Program-made: the position numbers and the translations under genes
Shown here: piece by piece, positions 47,301 to 61,165 of the stretch
How positions within the stretch are numbered: the stretch's first letter is position 1
How the letters are laid out: each line of letters opens with the position of its first letter
NCBI RefSeq assembly: GCF_036324505.1
Contig: NC_086358.1
Location: 5,795,768 to 5,859,767 of the forward strand
Direction of reading: 5' to 3'
DNA: 64,000 bases
From: Eleginops maclovinus
Taxonomy: Eukaryota > Chordata > Actinopteri > Perciformes > Eleginopidae
Notes under the pieces: model-generated
Database searches by the model: none
What the model was told of the DNA's origin: nothing
The model's input: the letters and a program-made list of their open reading frames with translations, nothing else

Positions 47301-50300
47301 AAGATATCCTGTTTACGCACCAAGCTCTGCGCTCCTCGCTGCAGCCGTGCATCATCCTGACACAGGGGGTGTGTGTGACACCAGCGCGGCATGATGGGAG
47401 AGCACGTACGCAGCATAGGTTTTATAAAGACACCTTCTGATGTTCATCACTGAGCATTTAACGTCATATACTGTTACCACAGGATGGGAGACAGGCCTCG
47501 ATCAATTCCTTGAAGAGACTGAAAGCAGAGTGCAGTGGTTGGCTTAAGAGACTTGGCCTTAAGAGAGGTAAATAAACTCCTAAGCTTTTATTCTCTAGGA
47601 TTTTTTATTTCAAATGTAATTTTTTTTATGTGTTTCAGTGGCACTAATGCTTGTAATGTTTTTTAAAGCACTTTGAATCGCCTTGTTGAAAATTGCTTTT
47701 AAAAAAAGCCCCTCCACCTGTTTTCCTAACATGCATACACTTATTTTTAGATGAGGAAATTGTTGGTCATTTTCAGAAAATACTTAATAACAAATCCAAA
47801 ACACAGCATCTGACTGAGAAAAACTCAGATGGGGATTTGTTTAGGGGCCACACAAACTTGTTTTTAGTCCTGTATGTACTTCCAGTAAAGGTAATATTAA
47901 CATTTAATGTGCTCTGGAAAAACGTTACCAACCCTCTTTTACAGGCCCTCTGGGTTCCTGTGAATCTTCAGTTAAAGAGAAACATTAACCTCTTCTCCGG
48001 CATCCTCTTTATCTTCATTATAGGTTAACAGGGTATGTATAAATTATTCATCGATGCATCTTTGCTATCCTGAGCGAAAACTATTTCCTAGTATACACAG
48101 GAGTTCCCTTCAAGGATCCTTTATTCCACATATTAGCTGATCCTTCTCTTTTAATACATCCGAAACAGGCCTCTTCTGGCTATGGATTTCCTCATTTAAC
48201 ACCGAGTCTTCTGTTACTACTGACAGTTTCATGTGGAAGCAAACGCCGAGGAATGTATTTATGACCAAATATCAAAATTGGCAAATGCATAACATTTTTT
48301 TTCCTCGTGCAGCCAGTGGACATTCAAATGAATTATTGATTGAAGTCTGAAAAATGGAACGTAGCAGGAGCAAATGTAATTGCTATCCTCGCCTCAGCTT
48401 TCCAAAAAGCTTGAATCACTCAGGATGAATATATGACAGAGTTATTTGCAAAAGAAGAGTTGCTGGGGAGAGGAGATGTGGGCACAAATTAAAGCTGCAA
48501 ACAAGAAAAGGAACAGGTTGTTAAAATGTGTCTCGCTTCATTAAAATATCTACTTTACAGGCTCAGTTTGTCTCCTCACCTGTTTCAAGTCCAAAATGAG
48601 AATAAATGTTTGATCACATGAAAAAAAAAAGCTACCAATCCAACCAACGTCTTTTTCTTTCACCCTCTCCAATTAGTTCTTTCTATGGCTTATTTTGTAA
48701 AGCACTAAAGATTTATAAAATCAAGCTTGTGTGGGGATTCTGCCTCGTGGACTATACTTCAGAGGAGCATACAGGACAGGAGTAATCAGAAGAACAACAA
48801 TCATAGCATTAAGTTTGCACCATTTGAAACTCTTCCCCGTCAAAGAGGAGAGAAGAACAAATAAATATACTCTTGGTTATGAACATACGATATACACATC
48901 CACTATCAAAGGAAAAACGGGGACAACTTAATAACACTCTTTTTTTCTTTTCTTTATAGGTACATTCCTTTACAAAAGTATACAGTCCCTAAGAATGAGA
49001 AACTGAGGTATAGACCGGGCCCGACAGAGAGACCCACAATGCCCTCTGGGACTCAAAGGTCAGAGGTCAGGTGATGACACATCCACGCCCTCCCCAGTCC
49101 AGTCTGTCAGAGCGAGAACAGGCAGAGGCCAGTGTGTCGTGTGTGTGTGTGCGTGTGTGTGTGCGTGTGTGTGTGTGTGCGCGTGCGTGCGTGTGTTGTG
49201 TTCTATTCGGTTTGTCCAAGTTGACCTTCAGAATCAGGCGATGGCTGCTCTCTAAGACAAAGAGGAGAAACTATGTTTGTGTTTGAATGTGTGTGTGTGT
49301 GTGTGTGTCCTTGTCTCGCTGAGAGCCACAGAGCATGACATGGCATATTTTACACGGTGCGCCTAGCAAGTTGGTGTTTAGTTCGACAACAGGAGGAGAT
49401 CACCCGGAGGAAGCGATGACCGTCCAGGAAACTCTATCCGTCTTTTTTCTCGTGAGCTCCTTTTTTCCTGTCACGCCGTCATTTCGATTTCCCATCTTCA
49501 TGTCTATGTTGTGTGAAATATGTCTTGGTATCCACAGTGTAGGTATAATGCCATGTAAACAACTTAAAAAAACAGATGTCTCTCATTTTTAAAGAGCGTA
49601 TGAGATGAAATGATGCCTCTAAGGTTCTCCTTGAGGATGACAGAATCCACATTAAACGTGCCTCGCGTTTCCAATCCCCCTCTCATTCATACTGCTTTTG
49701 GAGAAGCGTTTTGTTTTTCCAAATTGGGCAGGAGACCTTTCTTGGCGGCTCAATTTGAGAAAAACGTATCTGTAAGTTGGTTTTTGTTTTTCAATCAGCA
49801 ATTTTGAAAAAACCACAGTCCCCCCAGTGAGTTTACAACAGGGATGTGTAATCACAACAGCACTCATATTTCATTTGAGTTCGTCTGTATTTCTTCTTTT
49901 ATTGCTACCCCTAGAAATAAACTTTTCCTGAAATTCTTCTTTAATTTTAATTTAGAGCAGCTGCAGCTCTGATTTTTGGCACAGCCCCAGGACTCAGATT
50001 CAGCCGTGTGCTCTGCTTTAGTGCAGACCTTGATGAGAGAAACATTTCTCATAGTGTTTCTCCAGCATTGTCGCCGCTACAGCACTCTACTGTTTGCCTC
50101 CCTTTTATTCCCTTTGCTTTTCACCACATGCACGCGTCAACAATGTATGAAAGATGCACACAAAGAAACAAATGATGAAACAGCCTTTCAAGAAGCCTCC
50201 GAAATAAAGAGCATGGCGGATAAATGCTCACTGAAAGGTTAGTGCTGGTAATGTGGATGAGATTTCAAACGTATATATCAAAAGATACAACGCTCCTCGA

Positions 50301-50557
50301 AATGGATCTGAGGAACTTTCACCTGGTCTTGTTGCTACTGTAATCCCTCTTTAATAAAAGAGACATATTTCTTTGATTTGCAAAGTATCTGTAAAAAAGA
50401 TCATTTTTGTTTTGAATGATTTTGTATCATTTCATTGGGGTCTAACTTGAGAGGAAATGCTAACTATGGTCAAAGGGGTTTGTTTTTTAAGGTTTGAGTC
50501 AGTGTGTGTGTGGTTTAGGACCTGTGGAGAGGGGGGGGGGGGCGTGGGGGGCCTTCA
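44346..50557 (-). other. Gene-free stretch, possibly a long rhbdl1 3'UTR
   Basis: No coding exon was found on either strand. Seen on the minus strand: candidate AATAAA signals at 50104-50109 (450 bases past the rhbdl1 stop) and at about 44712, followed by a GT-rich stretch. The region may therefore be a short UTR plus intergenic DNA, or a 5.8 kb UTR. It also holds a degenerate run of GCTAATGTTGCTA-like words (45335-45410), a retroelement tail (47640-47705), a DR1 element (49057-49069) and an imperfect (GT)n (49138-49197). Confidence 0.4.
47640..47705 (+). mobile_element. LINE 3'-tail fragment
   Basis: TTTTAAAGCACTTTGAATCG then CCTTGTTGAAAATTGCTTTT matches the consensus tail of a common teleost LINE that usually ends in a GCACTTTGAATTGCC word. 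Same family as 63640-63725. Confidence 0.5.
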
Positions 50558-53500
50558 TCAGGGAGGTGGCGGGATCTGCACCCCCAGCAGCTCGTATGCA
50601 AAGATGTTCCAGAAGATGGCGAAGAGGAGGAAGGTGATGAAGGAGAAGACGATGACCCACCAGGAGCACTGCTTCTGCAGGCTCTCCTCGTAGCTGCGCA
50701 GGATCAGCAGCCCCATGCTGATGCCCACCACGGCCCCCGACAGGTGGGCCATGAAGCTGGGCTGGGGCCCCGAGGAGGGCAGCGGCGGGGAGAAGCGGAG
50801 CCAGACGGCACGACCCACCTCCGAACTCACTGGGGAGCGAAGAGGAGGGACGGAATAGCATCAGTATTTTCTTACGGCTGTAGCTTTGAGGACATGAGGC
50901 CAGACTAAAGGGGGGGGGGGTTTACGTTTGTGCATGTGTGCATATGTAAGTATGTGTGCATGCATGTTTATAAGTATATAGGATTAAGTTTTGTATACGT
51001 ATGTGCAGGTGTACGTCTGTATCTGCTTGAGCATGTAATGACAATCTAAGTTAATGCATATATCTCTGTACAGTAACAATTAAGTTACAGCCATCAGGTG
51101 GTTAGCTTAGCTTAGCATAAAGACTGGAAACGGGGGGAAACAGCTAGCCTAGCTCTTTGCAAGCATAACAAAACCCACTGCCTAAATGCAATGAGTACAA
51201 TTTATACATTTGAATGATCCAGTGACACATCATACTTCATAACACATTTCAAATGTCATGAATTCCATATTAGAGTGCAACTTTTATAATGTTTATTTGG
51301 CTTATTCAGTACCTTCCGACCTCATAGCACTTCATTATTCATAACCTTTCTAGAGAATAGGTAATGTGTATAACCACGCACAGCATAAATAACAGGGTTT
51401 TATGACTTTGACCTCATGTCAATGCCTAAAGATGCGCTATTCTGTTTAATGTAGTCAGTCTTTAATCAAAGTCTACTTTTACATTCAAAGAAAGGTCACG
51501 TGAAGATGCAAATAGATCATAATACTACAAAAGTGCACTTTTCATTGCGCTGCTCGATGCTCTGAATTAATACTCAGCACTGATTATAAAACCTAATGAT
51601 ATTTCAGTCTCTCACACGAGCCATGTGTCACGTTTTATTGAGAAATGCTGTATTGCCTGTTTGGAAAACACTGAGGAGAAATACAACATTGCTGCAGAGA
51701 CTCGCGGCTCCCGCAGTTAGGGGGCGGCAGGCTCGGCACAGATGGAGGGAACATATTGCTCACTAATGAAAGTCGCAGTGTATCGGCCCTCGTGTGGAGA
51801 GAAAAAAGGACAAGTGGTATGACTCAAATGGTTTGAAAACAAAGCAACATGTCCAAGCATGGGGCCCCGATGAGCAATTAACCAGGATAACTTGACTACA
51901 TGTCTGTTGCTCAGCTTTGATCGGCGCTCTCCCCCCGCTCAGATAACAAATTGTCCTTAATGAGCTGTGAACATGCTGAAAATAAAAGGTTATTCACACT
52001 CCCTATTCAATGATTGAGCTATTATATTAACATAAATAGCAACAATGGGAACAGGAAAATGAGGGGTAACTTACTGCAGACTAGAGCCAGGATCATGCGG
52101 AGCAGCTTGTATGGACAACGCATCCCGGCCCAGTTCTGCAACACAAAAGTGCATCGTCAGCGTAAACAAACACGACACAAACAACCATTATTTATATATG
52201 TGTGTGTGTGAGAGCATATTATCAGCCTGAGTAGGAACGCCTCAATTTCTATCCTCTGGACATATTTAGACTTCAAAGGAAAACAATCTATATCCTTAGA
52301 GAGAGGGGGAAACACTTACACTACACACCGACGCGATTACACACCTGGCTGCTCTCCACTTACTCGTTCCAGCCCAGTGGCACTCCATTAATTAGAGCTT
52401 AGATTATTTAACACTCGGGGAATACAGGCCGATAAATAGCCATTCTGATTCTTTGGGGGAAACAGACCAATGGCATCCTGAATGAGAATCAAACATCAAC
52501 TCCCAAAGGGTGAACAACTGTATCAATCCCATGTTTCATAAAGGGACAGGTCACCCAAAAATAAAAATGAATGATCTCTAACCTGCAGTGTGATTTATAA
52601 ATGAAAACTGTCCGAATGTTGGAGAGTTTCTACCTTCTCTTGAATATAATCAAACCACACATTCAGCTCGTGGTGCTCAAGGCGCCTAAAGAAAGTACAT
52701 TTCTGAAACTCAACAGCAATGTCCATTTCAGAAATCATGACCCAGTTTCTCAAGATAATCCACAGACCATTTAGGAACATTTTTCATTCTGCCAAACTAC
52801 ACCCACCAACTTTATCACCCCCAGAAGTAAGTGTTCTTCAAGACGTGCTCACTCGTCATATTTAGGTAAAAATAAAAATAGTTCCTGCTCACAACCAGGT
52901 CAGCAAAATATCTTGAGTAACTGATTTCTGACATTTATAGAGCTCAAACACTGATCAATAGCACTACAGGTGAAAGGATTTTTTTCTATTTTTGATTTTG
53001 GGGGAAATTTCCCCTTTAAGTTGAGGGAATATTACCCAGGGTCAGTGTTTCTCCTCTTCACCCACACCACAACAATAAATGGGGAATGCATGCAAAATTA
53101 AAGGCCGAGGAGAACATAAATAAAACCTGCCGTGACCACACATTTAAAACAAGCCAGGAGTTGCAGTGCTTGCAATGACACAGTATTTCCACAAATAAAT
53201 GATTAATATCGTGGAGGAGGAGGACAGGGCTGTGCGTGTGCTGCTCTCTGATGGGAGGCACTTTGCTTTTCACGTGCCACCACTCCCAAATGTGTGGAAT
53301 AGCAAATCTTAAACCAAGCGACAGCCAATCCATTCGGTCTGTAACACATCGCACTGCTGACATTGAGATGGAAAACTGCTGAGGTGATCTGACGTACATG
53401 TGTGAGGGAATCATTCAGAGAGTCAAAAAAAAAAGTGCTCGCTGTTCAGAGGAAACAAATATATACAAACAAAACAAAAACTACCAGTAAGATCTAGTTT

Positions 53501-54844
53501 TTCTTTTACAAAATGAAAGATTTTCAGATGTATGTGCAGTGCCAAAAACTGAGTTTGTGCACGACTGACTTCCAAGATAGATTCTGACACTTTGGCAAGA
53601 GCCGCATGACTTCTGGGGAGTCACGTCCGCGGCGGCGCTAGGAACTTCATAGAGCGGATGATGATGCTTGATGGCAGATGGCTGGGAATTTACTGGGTCA
53701 GGACTTGACGAGATTTTTCTTCAAAAACAAAAACTAGAAAAATACTCCTCATCAGAGCACAGCTAAGACGTGCCTTAAAGGATTTCCGCAACTACAAACA
53801 GGCATCAAGCCCAACACACCACATACTGTGTCTGTTAGCGGCTACGAGCGCACAGTTACAGTTACTCTGCTCTGGGCCCGTCGATGCACTTTGATTTCTA
53901 TCCTGCTGGCGTCTCGGCTGCCAACAGTGAACAGCAACATTAGTTAAGGTGATTCAAATGTAACACCGCCTCGAGAGCTGGAGAGAATGTGGAAGGCATT
54001 TCTCATGTAAACCTTGTGACAGAAACACACACACAAATAAATACTGTTTAAAAAAAGCAGCATCAAGGGAATCCACTGCTTGTTTTGTTTGTCCAGTGGA
54101 CATAATAAAAACAGTGTTAATAATGCCAGTTACTTCAGATTCATTGACAGTATGACAGGCAAAACATGTTGTGGTTGAAGGGGTTGGGTAGGCTACTTAT
54201 CAACAGAGTTCAAAGAGTTCACATGGAATATGTAAGCACTTTTCCGTTAGATGCCGGGCAATAAAATCAATTTATCACATCAATGTGATCCTTCCGTAGC
54301 AGGGAAAGCCTCCAAAAAAAGATCAAATCTAAAGAAAATATAAGTTGTAGCCAATTTAGATGTGTTATTTGCTGTGTGTGCAAAGTTTGCAGTTGCTCAT
54401 GAAATGTTTTTAAACCGTGCTTGAACATTTGTGCGTAAAATCGCGTTGGGTATCAGAATCAGAAGTCCAACAGAGGCGACATTTATATTGTTCCAGCAAA
54501 AGTAAAGAGAGAGAAACAAATGTAAAACACTAGAAGATGAAGACACTGTTAGATGAATTAAAGAGGTAAAGAGATGTCAGATAAAGTGTCAAACGCTTGT
54601 CACATTACTTCAAACCGAGTCCTAAAGACGTAAGGGTGCGGTGTCAGTCTCACACCGCTCGGATAGCTCTGACATTTCGTCTCCATTGAAAAAAAAAAAA
54701 AGCTTTTAGACGCAACAATGGAAGCTAAGATGACGGCAGTTACCATGACGACGTTGGCCAGATGTGCCGAGCACAGAGCGTAGACCCCTCCGGACCCCCC
54801 CACCACCGGAGCACGCATGTCGGTGATGGACACTGTCAGCGAGC
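50558..54844 (-). CDS. rhbdl1: rhbdl1, rhomboid-like intramembrane protease, C-terminal exons (partial)
   Basis: RHBDL1 is a seven-TM secretory-pathway rhomboid serine protease, brain-enriched in mammals. Three coding exons are present: 54744-54844, 52075-52135 and 50558-50829, with matching phases and TGA at 50558-50560. The first carries the catalytic serine in GGSGG ([20 protein letters not shown]). The second gives [15 protein letters not shown]. The last carries the catalytic histidine ([11 protein letters not shown]), two more membrane spans and the end [10 protein letters not shown]. The match to human RHBDL1 is near-identical in the first two exons; human also ends IPPPP. The first exon starts with two bases of a split Gly codon, so more exons lie upstream, beyond 64000. 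The 5' intron therefore exceeds 9.1 kb. Both catalytic residues are intact. Confidence 0.93.
51085..51200 (+). mobile_element. Teleost short repeat (TTAGCTTAGCATAAAGACTGG family)
   Basis: GCTTAGCATAAAGACTGGAA followed by GGGGGAAACAGCTAGCCTAG is a signature of a very abundant percomorph short element. It lies in the last intron of rhbdl1. Confidence 0.65.
52136..54743 (-). other. rhbdl1 intron
   Basis: A 2.6 kb intron between the second- and third-last coding exons. No exon, RNA gene or repeat was recognised. Confidence 0.6.
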
Positions 54845-54852
54845 CTGCAGAG

Positions 54853-54982
<130 letters not shown>

Positions 54983-55024
54983 AGAAAGGGAAATTAGGAG
55001 AGTAGATGCAGGCAATGCATGGAA

Positions 55025-55026
<2 letters not shown>

Positions 55027-55113
<87 letters not shown>
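55027..55113. repeat. (GT)n microsatellite, 87 bp
   Basis: About 43 uninterrupted GT units, 47 bp from the (AC)n tract and complementary to it, so the two form a large inverted repeat. Confidence 0.97.
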
Positions 55114-55116
<3 letters not shown>

Positions 55117-57228
55117 TGTTAGGAAAGACAGAGAGAGAGCATAGGACAGCATTTTTTTTTAGCAGAGGGTGAAAACAAAGGCAGAGTCAGATTACTCATC
55201 AGGCAGCGGCACAAGTCACCTTCCTCGGAGCATTTTTCTAAAAATCACCGAGTAAAATGTCTCCCTCCCTTCCCGGGGACTGTGCTAGCCTACATCATCT
55301 GACCTTATCTAGAAAACATGACACACACACACATGTTCAGTGTTGTGCACAGTATGTCGGAGTAATTTCCTGCCTGTCAGTAATTAAGCAGACTAATTAT
55401 ATGAAAATGGTACACAACAGAAATTCCTAATTGGATTTTCCTTCAGGACGCTGCAATTTAAAAAAAAAGTCTGATTTCAAATGAACTCTGATCAAAGTGA
55501 GGCCATGAGAACACACACGAATCTCGCTGGAGAGAATAATTCCCATTTCTGAGTGCTTTAAAGATGCTTCGCCTTATATTCCTGAGCAAAATGTAATCTG
55601 GGATATGTGATGGACCGGAGCCAAATGTGCCGCTTAAAAAGATATAATATGAAGAGTACAGTGCTGGTTGTGGCGGGGACACAGTCGTGAACATTATGAC
55701 CTGCTATACGGTAAAGTGATTGCACACTTAAAATATAACATCCTTGTTAAATGAATTGATTTTGTTATGTTATGAACATAAACGATTTTCAAGCAGTTAT
55801 GTGGTGTTTTCGGTTTGAGCACTTACAGGTGTTTTCAATTTCTCGCCAATTACACCCGTCAGATTACAGCTGGGTGCTGCTTTTTAATTTATGTGATGTC
55901 CCCAAAATATGGTGGCTAATAACAGTAATAAAGACTTGAACTGCACCCCGCTGACGACATAACAAAAGAGACAGAAGCAGCTGTCAATCAACCAGCTTGA
56001 ACACGCCCACACAGTCGTGAGAAGAGGACTAATCAGGAAACACCTGTAGCTGCAAGAAGGGTTCCTAACTATCAATATATTTTGATGTCTATTTGTCAAG
56101 TTTTATTGGTGATCACATACCGAAGTCAATAATTGGTGCTCTTTTGTATGTCATTTCCTCTCAGTGAGTACGAAAGTGTTGGATTTTGCATAATGACGGC
56201 TATATCAGCACGTTATGACAATGAGAGTACTGCATATAATTAGTGTGCAGTATTGAATTTGGACAAACAACCGGCCTCAGGCTGTAGCTAAATACACAAT
56301 TGTCTATAATATTGGCCTGTAGCTTAATAACTAAGCTTCCATAAATAGCTGCTGAAGCCATGGAAACTGCATATGGAAATGCAAAAATATATCATTTCTG
56401 CCTTTGAAGCGTTTGCTGTTTGCATTACGCCGACACGGGTCATTAATTGCAATACAGGCCATTTGAAACCTCTATACTTTTCTATAGATGTGTATTTTAT
56501 TATATTTATTCAGGTATGAATATTACATTATCAGTGTCAGATCACAATGACACTGTTGCTCTTTACTTTTCAAGGAATCACCCACAATGTGTTCATTATT
56601 ATGTGTTAAAATAGTCAGAAGTGGTTTCATCTTAATGCATAAATGGGGAAAATACAGTAAAATGTTAAATATTTCAGTCAATCTGTCGTAGACCTTTGGG
56701 TTACTTATGAATATTAAGAGATGGGCATCTTACATCATCACTGTTGAAAGCGTGATATCCAAAAACATTATTGATGGAAGCAGGGTGTGCTGGAGATGGG
56801 TTGCGTAACGTGATTGAATTTTGATGGGCTCACATTAAAGCTGGGTTTGAGATCTCAAAGTTAGGAAGAAGAAATGTTAAAATGTGGCGATCGAATGAAA
56901 AGTAGTACCAACATGGACTGAACAGTAATCAGCAGCTGTTTCTTTGTTTTAGAACGGAGTATGAAGGTATGATCCTGAATGCAGCACGGTGCACCTGCAG
57001 CTGCATGCACCAGGTTGCAGTGACACAGTGAAGTAGGACAAAGTTTCAGGCAGGACAAATCACAGTCGCTCACAAGGACAGCGTCAGCCTCTGTTAATTA
57101 TGCAAATGAGCTGATAAGGGAAGCGGAGAGGGCTGATAAAACAAAACAGCCCCTTTTTAATCACAGTTGCTGGAGTTGTGATCTCAGATCTATTAAGCAT
57201 GTTGTAACATTCAAATTATCTGCGTGAG

Positions 57229-57257
57229 TATGTGTGTGTGTGTCTGTGTGTGTGTGT

Positions 57258-57294
<37 letters not shown>

Positions 57295-57310
57295 TGTGTG
57301 TGTGTGTGTG
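57229..57310. repeat. Imperfect (TG)n microsatellite
   Basis: TG units interrupted three times by TGTC, in the rhbdl1 5' intron. Confidence 0.9.
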
Positions 57311-60300
57311 ATTGCACAGAGTAAACATTGTCTTAAGAAATGCCTCGTCAGCCCGTGGAGGCGGCGGTGATCATGGAGAGACAGATGGTAATCAGAGCGT
57401 CATTCAGCTCATATTTAACGTGGATTTGAGGAGAAAATGAACTTTGTTGCTTCAGCTTCGAGATTTGACGAGATTCACAGTGCCCCATTTTTAGAAGTTC
57501 CACTAAATTGCAATTACCCAGCGAAGCATACAGTATGTGGTCTCTGATCTCTTCAAAGTAGAGGAAAAATGTAATTTCAGTGGGGTATTTTTTTTTTTGA
57601 GATCCACAACTTTTTTTTGCAGTCCATTTCTTACTTCAGAGCCGTGGATGTGGGAGATATATGGATGAAATACTGATTAAATGATATGAGAGACATTGCT
57701 TGAGGTTTTAGTTATGGAAATCTGGGTAAAACACAGTCTTTTGTTGCCCTTATAAATTCAAAATTCTGAATTGAATGAACAGCTTAGGCAATATGAATAT
57801 CAAATATAACACATTTGGATTAAACTTGGGTTTGGAATCTTAGTAGAAGATATCAAGATCTCCTAGTTTGTAACTGATTTGGAGTCAGATTTGGTATTTC
57901 TTACTTAACACTGACATTTATTGATCTGAAGTGGTGAACATGATTGCCAGCTACCACCTGTTTTGACACGGTGTTATTTTTAGAGCTGCTTCTTGACGAA
58001 TTCAAGTCCAACATCCTCTCTTGTTTTTCCTGAGGATAATCAGGCTGTTTAGCTGCTTAAAATTCCAATAAGTTCACCAGCAGAACACTAACTTTGGGTC
58101 TATTTGTTTGGCTGCTCCTTGGAGTGAATTTTTAGAGCTGTTTTGCTGCCTGCTGGGGCTGAAAACGATGCTATGAAAGCAGGGGGGTAAGTGATAACGG
58201 TACAGTTTAAAAAAGTAAATACACAAAATAAAAAGCAATAACTTCGAGCGCCTTGTAGGGGAAGGGGATTGCAGACATGGGGGAGTAAAACCTCTGTGGG
58301 TTCCTCACTATCGAACCGCTCCATACTACACAAAGTAACTTGATAATAGTATTAATTAGTGTGTCTTTAGGAGCAGTGAGTCGGCTTCTGAGATAATAGT
58401 TAACACCAGCCAGGACCGGCTCTTTATAGGAGACACTTGTCAGGCATGTGACACCACCATCTGTGGGTGAAGACGAGGAGACAACCTGAGACCTCCGGCT
58501 CAGAGGAAGAGTCAGCTCCAGAAGGGAGGAAGCAAACTGCTCGCTCTGCTTTGGCAAGAAGCTTTAAAATACAGTGTGAATATTAAACGGCGCTGTCATG
58601 TGGGCCCTCTTGCTGAAGGGGATTTAAGATTTAGGATTCTCTGCACTCAGCAGGAGCAGAGACGTGAGGTGTGCGATTATTTTTACCGCGCGCTGACACA
58701 CTCATGCTCTCTCATGCACATATTATTTATCGTTGCGGTCCTGAAGTCATCATCAACATCCTCAAATGTTTTTGTGAGCTTGCAACATTCAGACATGCAA
58801 CGTAGACGGTAAAAATGATGTGCTTTTGTGTAGATTAAGTCAACCACACACGCAGGGCCATCTAGTAGCAGTTTAATCCCCGCTGCAGCTCTCTGTCAAA
58901 TCCAACCTGCTCCACCACTGCAGGCTCCCCTTAAGCTATGGGTCAACTTTGTGTTTGCAGTCTCGCAGGGATAAGGTGCAGACAAGGGACGGTAAGCTGA
59001 TCCGAGGCCAGGTTGCCCGAGGCCGCGTCTCTCTGAAGCCACTCCAGTGGAGACACCGCTACCACACAGAAAATAGTGCAATACAAAAAATCCTCTAATC
59101 CTTGGGAAATGTAGCTGTACACACTTACTAGCCTTTTCACTGTGTGCTTCTACAGATTTTGTACGATGGTAGCTATACACTGCAAAAACTGAGTCTAAAA
59201 AGAGGAGAAGGAGAAATGTGGCTGAAATTTGGTGGGAAACTTCACCTTTAATTTATCAGCATAGAGACAGATGTCTAGGCTAAAATAAGGCAACATAGGG
59301 TGGATTTAAGTGAAAATACAGAATTTAGGCAATGCTTTTTATGAAACATGAAGCATTTGTTGGCATACAGGTTTTACCGGTGCATGTTTCTTTTATTCCT
59401 TACTTGTTTTTGAATATGAAATGTATACTTGTGGGTAAAACAAAGCCAAAAAGTCAAGTTGAATCTGCATTAATACTTATTTGCAGGCATAACAAGCAGT
59501 GAACTTTAACAAATACTCAGCTTTTAAGTTAACATGGCAAATATTTTAGAAGTTAACTATTTACACATCTATCTTACACATGAAATCTTTAGCATTCATG
59601 TGGAAATTTTTGCTTCAGGCAACTCAGCAGATGTAAACCCAATATTGACTCTCTTCTCAGTTCTGTTTGGTTTATAAAGTCCTGAGGGGAATAGCTGGCT
59701 CTTCAGCTGCTCAATCCTATGTTCATCAGTGGATTGCAAACTGCTGTACTGGTGGCGTACAGTAGGTCTATCACAGTGAGATTGAAATGAGATGAGCGGG
59801 AATGCCAGGTCAGGCGATATCTCTCTGTGGGTTCATCACCCTTTCCACTGAAAACATGTTGAGTTCTCAGAGGGTTTATTTGGGAGAAGATGTAATTCGA
59901 AAAGCAAAACTACATATCATCCAACACTTCATTTGTCAAGATGTCTCCCAGAAGGATGTCTGAGAACATTAGTATTCATCGATGTGCATTTTTTGGGTGG
60001 TGAGCCAATAAATAACTCAGGAGAGGACAATAAAAGGACAATATGTGTTTATTTATTCAATTCATTTTGTCAGTATCAGATAAAAGACAATTTGGCAACG
60101 CACCGCTGTGCTCTTAGTAATTTAATCAGTCTTTTGGTAAAAGCAGAGAGAAGACAACCCACATTTATTTTGTCATGTTTTATTAGAGACTAAGTAGAGT
60201 TGAGTCCATTATTTCCTAATAAAAAAGGACAATAATTTAATTGAAGCTCAGCTCAGGACAGTTTCAGTAGGAAAACCTCTAGCCGTTGATGCCTCTCAGG

Positions 60301-60814
60301 TTCCTGTTGCAGTATTTGTACACACCAGCCTCGGACAGATCCATCCTGTATGCATTAAATCTTGTGGCCCTGCACAGAGATGTGCTGCAATCAGCACTCC
60401 TGCAGTCACAGCCTGCCTCTGTTGGCTAATAAACTGGGGAACTGCCTGATCAGATTTATTTGCCCAGCACAAATAAGAAGCAGGGGGCACTGATGAAAAG
60501 CACACCCGCAAGGGGAAGGGTGAGACAGAAGCACACCAAGAGTGCACCTGTGATGTACATGGACATATATAAAGTTCTTATAATAAGAAATCATGATGAA
60601 GCTGTTTCCATTGACTTTAATTATCGTATCCCTCAGGCCACACACTCTTTAAGTAACAGATAAATTGCTTCACACTGTGCATGTGGTGATTTTTGTTCGG
60701 CAGCTTTTTTCGGTTAAGGACATCAGACCATAAAGTTTGGATTTTGAGGTTGAGAGAATACAGAGACACAGCTCACACATGGTGGTGGTGTTTTCTAGTG
60801 CCACCTGAAACCGG

Positions 60815-61165
60815 AGTATTTTCAAGATTGTTCAAGATTCCAGGCTTTAAGGTCATGTGCACAGTAGCTGCAGTGAAGTTAAAGTCCCGGGCTCCTCCGA
60901 CAATAAGCCATGAATATATATATAGGACATAAAACAAATAAAACCAATGAAAACGGTGCAAGGAGAAGTCTATGTACATGTAAATAGAGTATGATATTTA
61001 CAGGATATAAATATTTAGATAAGTGAATTGCCAGATGAATGCGTATGGAGGCACTTAACAGAGCTCAGGTCATTGTCTTATTGCCTGAGGAGTGAAACGG
61101 TCTCTGGTGGTTTTTGTCCTGATGGTCAAACTGCTGAATGTCTGACCCTATACTTTCTATGTTTC
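60815..61165. mobile_element. Teleost retroelement remnant
   Basis: Words such as TTAAGGTCATGTGCACAGTA, GCTGCAGTGAAGTTAAAGTC and CTTATTGCCTGAGGAGTGAA occur in this order in a widespread teleost non-LTR element. The copy has no coding capacity. Family assignment is from memory. Confidence 0.45.

Noticed and set aside
44346..50557. stub1 or jmjd8, expected near wdr24/rhbdl1 from human synteny
   Set aside because: I found no U-box, TPR or JmjC-like coding exon on either strand in this stretch.
50499..50861. A 120-codon minus-strand frame in another phase
   Set aside because: It is a shadow of the last rhbdl1 exon; the frame ending IPPPP matches the family.
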